Source: an uncultured Pseudodesulfovibrio sp. (GTDB lineage Bacteria > Desulfobacterota > Desulfovibrionia > Desulfovibrionales > Desulfovibrionaceae). From it: a DNA stretch of 64,000 nucleotides. The notes under the pieces are model-generated. The model saw only the letters and a list, made by a program, of their open reading frames with translations. It was not told where the DNA came from and did no database searches. Position numbers and translations under genes: made by a program. Location: NCBI RefSeq assembly GCF_963677845.1, contig NZ_OY782498.1, positions 940,001-1,004,000 on the forward strand, written 5' to 3'. The number at the start of each line of letters is the position of its first letter. Positions within the stretch are counted from its first letter, which is position 1. This document shows positions 39,965-49,618 of this stretch, piece by piece.

Positions 39965-40675
39965 TTAACCTTCGAGAAAATAGTCGACTGTTGTCACAAC
40001 ACGGATTCGTTTGATTTCCGGTGTGTATCTGTCGCGATCCTGAAGACTGAAATATCCTTGTGTGGCGCGTCGGATGGTTCCTACATGGGAACCGGAGTCT
40101 TCGGCAAATTGTTTGGCTGCTTTTCGGGCGTCCCGTGTGGCTTCAGCGATCATATCAGGTTTGATACCGTTGAGACCTGTATAAGTAAAAGTTGGTCGAA
40201 ATTCATAATTTTGGATCAGCATGACGCCACGAGATACGAGTTCTCCAGCAGCAGCCATGCCTTTTTTAACGGTCGGAATATCTTTTGTTCGGACTGTTAA
40301 GACCGCTTCTGCCCGATATCTTTGTGCAGGCTGGCGATCGCCCATCATTGATTGATTGTCCTGAATGCGCGGGGCGGCAGTCATGACTTCGGCATCGCCA
40401 AGACCCTGTTCTTTGAGAAATATCATGATGGCTGAGCGGGACCGGTCAAGTTCAGCATCAAGTTGGGGTAAGGTATTGGCCCCGGCGCTGTAGCTGATAG
40501 GCCACATGGCGAGATCCGCAGCGACTTCTCGTTCTGCCAGTCCTTTGACCGTGACGTAACGGTCCATGGCTTTGAAATCGACCAGAGCACTTCCGAGCAC
40601 CCAGCAACCGGCCACGATGCCAAGAGCAAGGACGATACCTGCGAAAATCGTATGAAATGTATGTTTTTGTTCCAT
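39965..40675 (-). CDS. SIMPL domain-containing protein
   Basis: A 236-residue protein with one N-terminal membrane segment (about 10-32) and an exported SIMPL (DUF541) domain. Family features include YVTVKGLAEREVAADLAMWPI at the domain start, a central repeat region (RYRAEAVLTVRTKDI) and ARKAAKQFAEDSGSHVGTIRRA near the end. Members such as BP26 and YggE are periplasmic proteins linked to stress, without a defined activity. GAGGT precedes the ATG. The gene follows a membrane-protein gene after 36 bases, so the two may be cotranscribed. Confidence 0.85.
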   Translation of the reverse strand: MEQKHTFHTIFAGIVLALGIVAGCWVLGSALVDFKAMDRYVTVKGLAEREVAADLAMWPISYSAGANTLPQLDAELDRSRSAIMIFLKEQGLGDAEVMTAAPRIQDNQSMMGDRQPAQRYRAEAVLTVRTKDIPTVKKGMAAAGELVSRGVMLIQNYEFRPTFTYTGLNGIKPDMIAEATRDARKAAKQFAEDSGSHVGTIRRATQGYFSLQDRDRYTPEIKRIRVVTTVDYFLEG

Positions 40676-40711
40676 GAAGTACCTCTACTTCGAGTGAATG
40701 TTCGTCTTATA

Positions 40712-41593
40712 TTACTTGATACGAACGTAGCGTGACGAGCTAGAGTAAAAGACATTGTAGACAAGGGTTAACAAGCAGGCAAAGACTGCCGAACCAATTC
40801 CTATCAACACATTGTAATAGGGTGGAGCAGTCAAGGCAAGACGTATGAGCAACGTGGCCAAGGCAAATCCCGAGTTGCGGAAGACAGCCCGGAATTCTGG
40901 CAAAAATCGCTGAGCAATCAGTACCAGCATAATATCGCTGAATATCAGGACAGTGTAAAAACTTTGGAAAAAGTGGAACGTTTCATGTCCGTAGATAAAA
41001 AGGAGTCCATTTTTGATGCCCATGCCAATGAATATGGCGAGCATGACGAGCGCGACAATTTTTTTTGCAGCAACGAATTTGAACAGCCGTTCCCCACCTT
41101 TGATGGTTTCATCCAGTTGGCGTTGCAACAGAGTATAGACCCCAAGGAGTGCGAAAATGGCGATTGCACCGCCGCCATCGGAAAGAAGAATCCACAATTC
41201 TTTTTCGTGACCAGTGATAGTAATCGGTTCAGGGAAATCCGCCAGAGCTTTGAACGCACTTCTGAGTAAAATAAGTGCCAGGATTTCAAATTGTTTGCCT
41301 ACCGCCTTCGAGATGGAGCAGGGCAGCGTAAAAATAAGGCTGATGACTTCCAGAATAAGGACCAGAGTGAAGGCGAGGTTGATGGCCATATAATGGCTTG
41401 CAGGAATCAGATCGGCTACATGCCCGGTAATGATGCCCTGACGCTTTAATTCAATAGTCCCCAGCCCCACTATAAAAACGACAACAAGTATACCGGCAAC
41501 CGCTCGCTGTGTGCTATCCTTTTCCCAGAAGTGATGAAGCGGGTCAAAGATATATGTCGCCCAGGAATATATCGTGTTCATGGGGTTTTTCAT
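40712..41593 (-). CDS. Multi-pass membrane protein, unknown function
   Basis: A 293-residue protein with about seven hydrophobic segments and short charged loops. The start is the ATG at 41593 (MKNPMNTIYSW); the frame can be read two codons further to a TTG. A polar loop near the middle (DFPEPITITGHEKELW) is probably extracytoplasmic, and a basic segment (QRQLDETIKGGERLFKFVAAKK) probably cytoplasmic. No cofactor or transporter motif is visible and I do not recognise a family. Upstream of the SIMPL gene on the same strand. Confidence 0.7.
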   Translation of the reverse strand: MKNPMNTIYSWATYIFDPLHHFWEKDSTQRAVAGILVVVFIVGLGTIELKRQGIITGHVADLIPASHYMAINLAFTLVLILEVISLIFTLPCSISKAVGKQFEILALILLRSAFKALADFPEPITITGHEKELWILLSDGGGAIAIFALLGVYTLLQRQLDETIKGGERLFKFVAAKKIVALVMLAIFIGMGIKNGLLFIYGHETFHFFQSFYTVLIFSDIMLVLIAQRFLPEFRAVFRNSGFALATLLIRLALTAPPYYNVLIGIGSAVFACLLTLVYNVFYSSSSRYVRIK

Positions 41594-41678
41594 GATCAAC
41601 CTGTATGCGATTTCAGCAGTTTATGTCGTTACGAACCGGCAACAATGAAAGACCTGTGAGAAACTTTTTTACAGCGTA

Positions 41679-44600
41679 TTATATTTCAAACAGCATTTCC
41701 AGGTCGTCACGGGTCAGGCTCTTGAGTGCAGACTGGCCGGGGATAATCGCTTCAGCAACGCTCTTCTTTTGTTCCTGCAACTTGAGGATACGCTCTTCCA
41801 CTGTGTTCTGGCAGATCATCTTGTATGCAAAGACCTGACGTTTTTGGCCGATACGGTGTGTACGGTCAGTGGCCTGATTCTCCACAGCCGGGTTCCACCA
41901 CGGGTCATAGTGAATGACATAGTCTGCACTGGTCAGGTTCAGACCTGTACCGCCTGCCTTGAGGGAAATGAGGAAGATCGGAATATCCGGGCTGTCGTTG
42001 AATTTGTCCACCTGCTCGAAACGGTCCTTGGAGGAACCATCCAAATAAGCGAAGGGAATCTCACGAATTTGCAACCAGTTGCGGATGACATGAAGCATCT
42101 GCACGAACTGGGAGAATACGAGCACCTTGTGACCGCCTTCGATGATATCCACAACCAGATCCTTGAAGGCGTCAAATTTGCCGGAAGGCAGATTGGTGGA
42201 AACGCCGGGGATGTCGAGCTTAAGTAAACGCGGGTGACAACAGATCTGGCGGAGCTTGAGCAGGGCATCGAGAATGGACATTTGGCTCTTGGCCATGCCT
42301 TTCTCCTCGACGTCCCGGAGGACCTGATCCTTGAGCTTTTTAGCCAGGGCGTTGTAGAGATCGCGCTGTTCATCCACGAGTTCACAATAGTGGGTTGTCT
42401 CGATCTTGGGCGGCAGATCCTTGGCAACTTCAGCCTTAGTACGCCGCAAAATGAATGGCTTCACGCGAGTGCGCAGGTAGTCCAGAGTTTCTTCGTCGCC
42501 ATCTTTGATGGGTTTGACGATGCCGCGCTGGAAAGAATGCTGCGAACCGAGGAATCCGGGCATGAGAAATTCAAACAGGGACCACAATTCGAATAGGTTG
42601 TTTTCGATAGGCGTACCCGACAGACAGACGCGCAGGCCTGCTTCGAGTTTGCGCACGGAGCGGGCCGTGATCGTGTTGGGATTTTTGATGTTTTGTGCTT
42701 CGTCAAGAATGACGCTGACGTATTCGTACTTGAGTAGTTCGTCAAGATCGCGTCGCAGCAGGGCGTACGTGGTGATGACCAGCTGTGAATCCTTGATATG
42801 CTGGAACAAGCCTTCACGCTTTGCGCCGTAAATAGTCAGACGCTTGAGATTCGGGACGAATTTCTGTGCTTCTCTTTCCCAGTTGGGCAAAACAGATGTC
42901 GGCACGATGATCAGGTTTGGACCGTCGATGCCTCTGTCTGTCAATGATTGGAGATAGGACAAGGTCTGGATGGTCTTACCAAGGCCCATTTCATCCGCCA
43001 AAATTCCACCGAATCCGTACTCGCGCAGGAAGTTCATGTAGCTGAGCCCTTGAGCCTGATATGGCCTGAGTGTGGCCTGTAAAGCTTTGGGCTGCTCAAT
43101 CATCTTGATTTCATCAAAATTATTGATCTTCTCTTTGAGCTTGACGAAAAATTCATCGGTCTGGGCCTGCGGTAGGTCTTCCAGAATTTTTTCAAGTACC
43201 GGGGCTTCAAACTGGTTGAACTGCTGTTTGGGAGCCTTTTCCGGGTCAAAACCAAGGGCCTTGAGCTTGTGGCCCAATTTGTTGAGCCAGGATTCCGGCA
43301 GACTGGTGTACGAGCCGTCTTTGAGTTGGACGTATCGCTTGCCCTTGGTCCACGCTTCCCAGATTACCTCAATCGGTACGCGTTGGTCGTCGTACTCCAC
43401 GGACAATTCAAGGTTGAACCACTTTTCTTCTTCGTCAGTTTCAACTTCTGCTACGACTTGCGGCTGTGTTGTGCGCACTTTGTAGCGGGTCAGGTTTTGC
43501 TCACCGTATACCCGGTAGGCTTCAACCAGTTGTGGGTAGAAATCGAGTAAGAAGGTGATCGCTTCTTCTTGCTCCATAAACCAGATCTGGTTGTTTCTGG
43601 GCTGGAAATTCATTGCCTGTAGTTCGGCAAAGAGACGGGCTTCTTCGTCCTGAGCACGTCGGATGAGATAGGACTTGCCGCCATCATGGTAACTGCCTGT
43701 TTGAAGGTCCGGGTTGGGACCGGCCATGACGTGTTCGCCGTGTTCGTTTTCGTAGATGTTTTGAATCTTGAGAACGAGCAGGCTGCCTTCTTCATCAAGG
43801 TACAGCTTGGGATTGTAATCCGCATCTTGAAAGATGGGACCGATACGTTCAAGAAAGTCTTCCTGACCATAGAGATCAGAGACGGGAATTTGTGTCCAGA
43901 CCCTATCAAGAAATTCCGAAACATCGGCATGGGGAACAATGGGTTTCTTTTCTACCATGGATTGGACCAGCTTTGGATCAAGTCCGGTCTGAACAGGATA
44001 GAATGAATTTTTATAATAAACCCAGAGTGGAAGTCTGCCGTAGAAATATATTTCTTCCTCATCAGTAATGGGGAAGGGAAGGGTGTCCTCTCGCGCCAAC
44101 AAGATGTCGAAATCCAGGCCATCTTCGCTCAAAGCAGGGGACAGTTTGAGCTGCATGGTCTTTGATTCGATGGTCACAGGCTTGTCGCTTTCACGCAAGT
44201 ACAGATAATATTCGCCTTTAACCGCTCGGAAGAACCATGAATGCAGGCCCGCCGGGATTTCAACTTTATGCCCCCAGTAATCGAGATAATGCCCGATCTG
44301 TTCTGCAACACCGGGCAGGGCCGGGGTTGTGTCGCACCAATCAGGATTTTCAACAATCTGGGTTAACGTAATTTCATTTTGTACCTGGGAAATGCCGGAT
44401 TTGTTTTGTCGTGCCCGAAAAAAAGCAACCTGAAGGCGGCCTGGTTCGGGGTATATCCGATAAATAATGTAATGACGGCCTGCTTCCGGCTCAAGCTCGG
44501 TCGCAAAGAATGGGCGAAATGTCTGACGCCAATCCGTTCGTGGAATGGGCATTTCTTCGCTGGAATCCGTATCAAGAGATTTTTTAAGCTTGAGGGCCGT

Positions 44601-44888
44601 TGCCGTGACATGACGACAGACACCGGAAAAGGAATCCGGGCAGTTGCAGTAATAATTGATGGTCTTGTCAACGAGGTTCAATCCGACTTCAGAAGTGTAA
44701 TTCTGAAAATCGTCTCCTTCAACCTGCCCGTCAACATCCCAATACTGGTCACGTTTCTTGAGGTCGAGTTTCTTAACTCCACCATCAGCAACAATGCCTT
44801 GTGCACTCTCCAGAATATAATCCGGCACGCTGTCGCCCAGAAAATTCTGCAATATGGATTTTACTATGTGTTCTTCGCCGGTACTCAT
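41679..44888 (-). CDS. SWIM zinc-finger SNF2-family helicase-like protein
   Basis: A 1069-residue SNF2/Rad54-like DNA translocase. The N-terminus carries a SWIM finger with C81, C83, C91 and H93. A long middle region with no recognised catalytic motif leads to the ATPase at about residue 610. Motif I is ADEMGLGKTIQT (near 635), motif II DEAQNIKN (near 728), motif III LSGTPIEN, and motifs V-VI read SLKAGGTGLNL and DRTHRIGQ in the C-terminal lobe. Such proteins remodel protein-DNA complexes, for instance RNA polymerase recycling by RapA/HepA. It is not next to restriction or defence genes here, so a housekeeping role is favoured. Confidence 0.9.
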   Translation of the reverse strand: MSTGEEHIVKSILQNFLGDSVPDYILESAQGIVADGGVKKLDLKKRDQYWDVDGQVEGDDFQNYTSEVGLNLVDKTINYYCNCPDSFSGVCRHVTATALKLKKSLDTDSSEEMPIPRTDWRQTFRPFFATELEPEAGRHYIIYRIYPEPGRLQVAFFRARQNKSGISQVQNEITLTQIVENPDWCDTTPALPGVAEQIGHYLDYWGHKVEIPAGLHSWFFRAVKGEYYLYLRESDKPVTIESKTMQLKLSPALSEDGLDFDILLAREDTLPFPITDEEEIYFYGRLPLWVYYKNSFYPVQTGLDPKLVQSMVEKKPIVPHADVSEFLDRVWTQIPVSDLYGQEDFLERIGPIFQDADYNPKLYLDEEGSLLVLKIQNIYENEHGEHVMAGPNPDLQTGSYHDGGKSYLIRRAQDEEARLFAELQAMNFQPRNNQIWFMEQEEAITFLLDFYPQLVEAYRVYGEQNLTRYKVRTTQPQVVAEVETDEEEKWFNLELSVEYDDQRVPIEVIWEAWTKGKRYVQLKDGSYTSLPESWLNKLGHKLKALGFDPEKAPKQQFNQFEAPVLEKILEDLPQAQTDEFFVKLKEKINNFDEIKMIEQPKALQATLRPYQAQGLSYMNFLREYGFGGILADEMGLGKTIQTLSYLQSLTDRGIDGPNLIIVPTSVLPNWEREAQKFVPNLKRLTIYGAKREGLFQHIKDSQLVITTYALLRRDLDELLKYEYVSVILDEAQNIKNPNTITARSVRKLEAGLRVCLSGTPIENNLFELWSLFEFLMPGFLGSQHSFQRGIVKPIKDGDEETLDYLRTRVKPFILRRTKAEVAKDLPPKIETTHYCELVDEQRDLYNALAKKLKDQVLRDVEEKGMAKSQMSILDALLKLRQICCHPRLLKLDIPGVSTNLPSGKFDAFKDLVVDIIEGGHKVLVFSQFVQMLHVIRNWLQIREIPFAYLDGSSKDRFEQVDKFNDSPDIPIFLISLKAGGTGLNLTSADYVIHYDPWWNPAVENQATDRTHRIGQKRQVFAYKMICQNTVEERILKLQEQKKSVAEAIIPGQSALKSLTRDDLEMLFEI

Positions 44889-45086
44889 TCAAAACTCGTG
44901 AAAATGTTGGTTTCCATGAAACAGGACAGGCCTATTTACATATATATATTACAATGGGCAAGTGTGATATATTTCACCAGAGGCATTCTGACCTCTTGGC
45001 TTTTCAAGATCATTGGGCCATACTAACCGCACCATGCCACGCTCGTACCATTATATGATCCAACCCTCTTAGTTTTGCAAGGAAAA

Positions 45087-46724
45087 ATGAGACGCTCTAA
45101 TCTGTTTGTCTTTATCTTGTGCCTGATTCTTGTTGCAGGGTGTTCCGAAAGTGGCGGACCTGCGACTCCTGTCAAACCAGTTGCTCCTCAGGATATCCCT
45201 GCTTTGCCGGAAGAAGGCGGGACCATCGTCGAGTCTATGATTGGCGAACCAAGTAATTTGATTGCTGCGCTGTCTTCGGACAGTGCCTCTCATTCTGTGG
45301 CTACACAAATTTATGTCAGTTTGCTTAAGTATGACAAAGATATCAATCTAGTACCCTACGCCGCAGAATCTTATGAAGTGTTGAATGGCGGTACGTTACT
45401 TAAGTTTAAAGTGCGTGAGGATATTTTTTGGGTCGATGGTGTTCAGTTGACGGCTGAAGACGTTGAATTCACCTATAAAATGATGATTGATCCCAAAACG
45501 CCTACGGCTTATGCCGGAAATTTTAAATTGGTCAAAGCGTTTCGTCGAACAGGGAAATTTACATTTGAAGTGGAGTATGATCAGCCCTTTGCAAAGGCGT
45601 TGGTGACGTGGGCCATGGATATCATGCCCAAGCACCTTTTGGAGGGAGAGGATCTTCTCAATACGAAGTATAGTCGTGAGCCGGTTGGAGCGGGGCCTTA
45701 TATACTTAAAGAGTGGGTGCCGGGGAGCCAGCTTGTTCTGGAAGCAAACCCGAATTTCTTCGAAGGGAAGCCCCGGATTGATAAAGTCGTGTATCGCATC
45801 ATCCCAGACATGGGCACGCAGTTTTTGGAACTCAAGGCCGGAAATTTGGATGCGATGGATTTAACTCCGCTGCAGTATCTTTATCAAACTTCAGGACCGG
45901 GGTGGGATGGCAGTTTTAATAAGTTTGATTATTTGTCTTTTGGTTATTCTTTTCTTGGATTCAATTACAAACATGCGTTCTTTAAAGATGTTCGGGTTCG
46001 TAAAGCCATTGATTTTGCCATTGATCGTCGTGAAATAGTCAAGGGAGTTCTTTTTGGACTCGGAGAACCTGCCAATGGTCCATATAAACCCGGTACATGG
46101 CAGTATAATGACTCTATTAAACCCAGAAAGCATGATCTTGCCAAGTCGCGGCAACTTATGGCTGAAGCCGGATGGACTGATTCTGACGGAGATGGTTTGC
46201 TCGATAAGGACGGGGTGCCGTTTTCTTTTTCCATCATTACCAATCAAGGAAATACCCAGCGCATCAAATGCGGGGTGATCATTCAGCAGCGGCTCAATGA
46301 TATAGGAATTGAAGTTGATCTACGTACTGTTGAATGGGCCGCTTTTATTAAGGAATTCGTGGATAAAGGGCGTTTTGATGCGATTATTTTGGGATGGAAT
46401 ATTTTACAAGACCCTGATATCTATAATGTCTGGCATTCGAGTATGGCCGTTGACGGTGGATTGAATTTTACCCGATATACTAATCCTGAATTGGATGAAT
46501 TGTTGGAACGTGGCAGGCATCTTGTGAAACAGGAAGATCGTAAGCCCATTTATGATAGGGTCCAGCAGATATTGTTTGACGAAGTGCCGTATTGTTTTTT
46601 GTATGTTCCCAAGTCCCTGCCTATTGTTCAAGCGCGGGTGCAGAATATAAAAGCGGCTCCGGCCGGAATATCCTACAATTTCGAGAAGTGGTGGATACCC
46701 CGGTCTTTGCAGCGACAGCCCTAG
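45087..46724 (+). CDS. Peptide/oligopeptide-type substrate-binding lipoprotein
   Basis: A 545-residue family 5 (DppA/OppA-type) binding protein. The start is the ATG at 45087 with AAGGAAA upstream; the frame runs on to a TTG at 45075. The signal ends with the lipobox LVAGC (Cys about 19), so it is membrane-anchored. Characteristic parts are YAAESYEVLNGGTLLKFKVRED, LTAEDVEFTYKMM, VGAGPYILKEWVPG and DVRVRKAIDFAIDRREIV. No permease or ATPase genes are adjacent, so the rest of the transporter is elsewhere. The rel gene begins 15 bases after its stop. Confidence 0.9.
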   Translation: MRRSNLFVFILCLILVAGCSESGGPATPVKPVAPQDIPALPEEGGTIVESMIGEPSNLIAALSSDSASHSVATQIYVSLLKYDKDINLVPYAAESYEVLNGGTLLKFKVREDIFWVDGVQLTAEDVEFTYKMMIDPKTPTAYAGNFKLVKAFRRTGKFTFEVEYDQPFAKALVTWAMDIMPKHLLEGEDLLNTKYSREPVGAGPYILKEWVPGSQLVLEANPNFFEGKPRIDKVVYRIIPDMGTQFLELKAGNLDAMDLTPLQYLYQTSGPGWDGSFNKFDYLSFGYSFLGFNYKHAFFKDVRVRKAIDFAIDRREIVKGVLFGLGEPANGPYKPGTWQYNDSIKPRKHDLAKSRQLMAEAGWTDSDGDGLLDKDGVPFSFSIITNQGNTQRIKCGVIIQQRLNDIGIEVDLRTVEWAAFIKEFVDKGRFDAIILGWNILQDPDIYNVWHSSMAVDGGLNFTRYTNPELDELLERGRHLVKQEDRKPIYDRVQQILFDEVPYCFLYVPKSLPIVQARVQNIKAAPAGISYNFEKWWIPRSLQRQP

Positions 46725-46739
46725 GAAGTATTGATTGAT

Positions 46740-48905
46740 ATGATTCGCATCAACCAGATCACCGACAAGGTGGCCTCATACATTGATAATCCAGACTTGG
46801 ATTTGATTCAGCGGGCGTATGTCTTTTCCGCGCAGGCCCATGACGGTGTGGTGCGCCGTTCCGGGGAACCGTATATATCCCATCCCATGAATGTGGCCAA
46901 TTTGTTGGCCGACATGCAACTTGATGAAGCCACGGTAGCCGCCGGGCTTTTGCATGATACCGTTGAGGATACCGATACTACGGTCGATGAAATTGAAGAT
47001 CTGTTCGGTGCGGATGTTGCTGACATTGTTGATGGCGTGACCAAGATCAGCAAGATGGACTTTGAGTCTAAGGCCGTTCAACAGGCAGAGAATATTCGTA
47101 AGCTTATTCTTGCCATGGCCGAAGATATTCGCGTGCTCATGGTTAAATTGGCTGACAGACTGCACAACATGCGTACCTTGGAGTTCATGAAGCCGGTCAA
47201 GCAGCGGCTTATTGCTCAGGAAACACAGGATATTTACGCACCACTCGCCAACCGTCTGGGGTTGCACCGGGTCAAGACAGAGTTGGAAGACTTGTGTTTG
47301 CGGTATCTTAAGCCGGATGTTTTTTCTCAGTTGAGTGAAGCCGTGTCTGAACATCGGGCTGCCGGTGAACCATATATTGAGAAAGTCATCGGACTGATCA
47401 ATGAGATGCTCAAAAAGAACAAGATGAAGGGCATGGTTAACGGTCGGACAAAGCATCTGCACTCCATTCATGTAAAAATGGAACAGCAGGGACTGACTTT
47501 TGATGAAATCTACGACCTGATCGCATTTCGTATCATTCTGAAGTCCTTGAAAGACTGTTATGCCGTTCTTGGTCTTATTCACGCGGTGTGGCGGCCTGTT
47601 GCCGGACGGTTTAAAGATTATATTTCTATTCCCAAGGCGAATATGTACCAGTCGCTTCACTCCACGGTCATCGGGCCGGACGGTGAGCGAATCGAGTTTC
47701 AGATCCGTACTGAGGAGATGAACCAGATCGCTGAATATGGTGTGGCTGCTCACTGGCAATACAAGGAAGTGGGCAAGGGCATCAAAAAGGGTAAGGCTAC
47801 CGGCACTCGTGATGCGGAGCGATATACCTGGCTCAAGCAGATTATGGATTGGCAACGAGAGCTTTCTGATCCTCGTGAGTTCATGTCTTCTCTGCGTTTG
47901 GAAATGTTTCAGGAAGAAGTCTACGTTTTTACGCCTAACGGTGACATTAAGGAGTTGCCGGATGGGGCCACGCCTGTGGATTTCGCGTATGCCATTCACT
48001 CGGAAGTGGGCGACAAGTGTGCCGGAGCCAAGATTAATGGACGCATTGTACCATTACATACCACGCTCAAGAATGGTGATTCCGTTGAGGTTATCACAGA
48101 CAAGAACCGAATGCCGAGCCGCGATTGGTTGAAGTTCGTCAAGACCGCCAAGGCGCGGACCCGTATCAAGCAATATATCCGTACTGTTGAGCGCGAACGG
48201 TCAATAGCTCTTGCCAAGGAATTACTTGAGAAGGAAGGTCGTCGCGTCGGCATTAATGTGCAGAAGGCGATGAAGGACGGTGAATTCCTTAAGCTGGCCG
48301 AGGAATTCAATTGTGGAAGTGTGGATGATCTTTTAAGTCAGGTCGGCTTTTCTCGGTTTACACCCCGCAAGGTTATAAAGCGTTTGTACGCGCTTATGCA
48401 CGGTGAGACGCTGGATGAGCGTAAGGTCAAGAAGGCTACCGAAGACGAGGGCAAGAAGAAACCCAAGACGGATGGCTTACAGATTTCTGGTGTGGACAAT
48501 GTACTTGTTCGTTTTGCCAGTTGTTGCACGCCGCTACCGGGTGAACCTATTATTGGCTACATTACCCGAGGCCGCGGTGTGACTGTACATCGCATCGACT
48601 GCCATAACGTCAAGAATTTTGAAGACGAGCGGTTATTGCAGGTCACATGGGAAGGTGTTGAAGAGAAGCCTTATCCGGCCAAGATCAAGGTCAAGTGTCT
48701 CAATAAGCCCGGTATGCTTGGCAAGATATGCTCCATGTTGGCTGAAATGGAAGTCAATATTGATTCCGGGAGTTTTGAATCCAATGTTGACGGTACGTCC
48801 AAATTGCATTTTACAGTGGAAGTCAAAGACCTCAATCAATTGTATTCCGCATTGGCTCAGGTCAAAAAACTCAAGGCCGTGCAAGAGGCTTTGCGCGTTT
48901 CCTGA
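46740..48905 (+). CDS. rel: Bifunctional (p)ppGpp synthetase / hydrolase
   Basis: A 721-residue RelA/SpoT homologue that makes and degrades the alarmone (p)ppGpp. The start is taken at the ATG at 46740; a TTG at 46731 closer to AGGAAG is possible. The hydrolase HD domain (about 20-150) keeps HDTVEDTD, and the synthetase domain keeps RFKDYISIPKANMYQSLHS and EFQIRT, so both activities look intact. A TGS domain (EVYVFTPNGDIKELPDG, about 385-445), a conserved cysteine region (FASCCTPLPG) and a C-terminal ACT domain follow. As the likely only long Rel of this organism it would answer starvation signals at the ribosome. A terminator follows at 48935-48964. Confidence 0.95.
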   Translation: MIRINQITDKVASYIDNPDLDLIQRAYVFSAQAHDGVVRRSGEPYISHPMNVANLLADMQLDEATVAAGLLHDTVEDTDTTVDEIEDLFGADVADIVDGVTKISKMDFESKAVQQAENIRKLILAMAEDIRVLMVKLADRLHNMRTLEFMKPVKQRLIAQETQDIYAPLANRLGLHRVKTELEDLCLRYLKPDVFSQLSEAVSEHRAAGEPYIEKVIGLINEMLKKNKMKGMVNGRTKHLHSIHVKMEQQGLTFDEIYDLIAFRIILKSLKDCYAVLGLIHAVWRPVAGRFKDYISIPKANMYQSLHSTVIGPDGERIEFQIRTEEMNQIAEYGVAAHWQYKEVGKGIKKGKATGTRDAERYTWLKQIMDWQRELSDPREFMSSLRLEMFQEEVYVFTPNGDIKELPDGATPVDFAYAIHSEVGDKCAGAKINGRIVPLHTTLKNGDSVEVITDKNRMPSRDWLKFVKTAKARTRIKQYIRTVERERSIALAKELLEKEGRRVGINVQKAMKDGEFLKLAEEFNCGSVDDLLSQVGFSRFTPRKVIKRLYALMHGETLDERKVKKATEDEGKKKPKTDGLQISGVDNVLVRFASCCTPLPGEPIIGYITRGRGVTVHRIDCHNVKNFEDERLLQVTWEGVEEKPYPAKIKVKCLNKPGMLGKICSMLAEMEVNIDSGSFESNVDGTSKLHFTVEVKDLNQLYSALAQVKKLKAVQEALRVS

Positions 48906-48934
48906 TTTTATTAATTTTAATTTTAATATTTATA

Positions 48935-48966
48935 GAAAAGGCCCGCAAATGAGCGGGCCTTTTCAT
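48935..48966. terminator. Terminator between rel and cytochrome c3 genes
   Basis: A 12-bp stem GAAAAGGCCCGC (48935-48946) / GCGGGCCTTTTC (48953-48964) with a six-base loop, flanked by A and T residues, between convergent genes. Confidence 0.85.
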
Positions 48967-48996
48967 TTAGGGGAGGTGAAGGGGGTATGGTTTTGT

Positions 48997-49389
48997 TTAC
49001 TTTGGGTGACAAGACTTGCAACTGACCGGAACAGGCTTGCCGTCACGCTTCTTCACGATCTTGTGGCAGCCGAGACAGCTCTTGTCCGACTTCTTGGCGT
49101 GGAAGGCTGTGTAAAAAGCGGTTACGCCCTTCTTGCCGGGTTGATCGTGACATCCGGGAGTGGCACAGGACTGAATGGCGCTCGTACCATCCCATGTGTG
49201 GTGGCAGCTCGCACAGTCGATCTTGGCTGCATCATGCTTGGCATGAGAAAAATCAACCAGTGTCTTGGTCGTCTTTATACTTTCTGGCGGTCCAAGCTTC
49301 AGGTCTCCGGGAGCCTCGGTAGCAGCAAGCCCCATGGGGGCCAGGGTCAGGACACATAGTGTCGTTAAGATCATGATAAAGCGGTACAT
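48997..49389 (-). CDS. Periplasmic tetrahaem cytochrome c3 (type I)
   Basis: A 130-residue cytochrome. The start is the ATG at 49389, preceded by GGAGG; an upstream in-frame ATG at 49458 would add 23 non-signal residues. The signal peptide is about residues 1-21 (MGLA then ATEAP). Four haem sites are visible: CASCH, CATPGCH (four-residue spacing), CLGCH and CKSCH. Histidines in VDFSHAKH, CHHTW and AFHAKK supply the second axial ligands. It shuttles electrons from periplasmic hydrogenase or formate dehydrogenase to membrane complexes, of which Qrc, encoded at 5914-10682, is a known partner. Confidence 0.92.
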   Translation of the reverse strand: MYRFIMILTTLCVLTLAPMGLAATEAPGDLKLGPPESIKTTKTLVDFSHAKHDAAKIDCASCHHTWDGTSAIQSCATPGCHDQPGKKGVTAFYTAFHAKKSDKSCLGCHKIVKKRDGKPVPVSCKSCHPK

Positions 49390-49562
49390 GCGTTCCTCCA
49401 GCGGTTTGTAATCATCGACGCTGTTGTATTCGCAAGAGATGTGCCGTTTCTTAACCATCTATAATGATAGTTGTTTTAGTTATGGAGCTTTGAGGCTGCG
49501 TACGTTTTTTGCACACATGCGCATGGTCCTTCCTTTTATAGGCTTTTGTCTGTGTTCAAATT

Positions 49563-49596
49563 ATAAAAAAAAGGGGAAGCAATGTGCTTCCCCTTT
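49563..49596 (-). terminator. Terminator of third amino-acid ABC operon
   Basis: A 12-bp stem AAAGGGGAAGCA (49570-49581) / TGCTTCCCCTTT (49585-49596). On the minus strand the stem is followed by a run of T residues. It lies 23 bases after the permease stop. Confidence 0.85.
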
Positions 49597-49618
49597 GTGT
49601 GTGATTTGGATGATGGGT

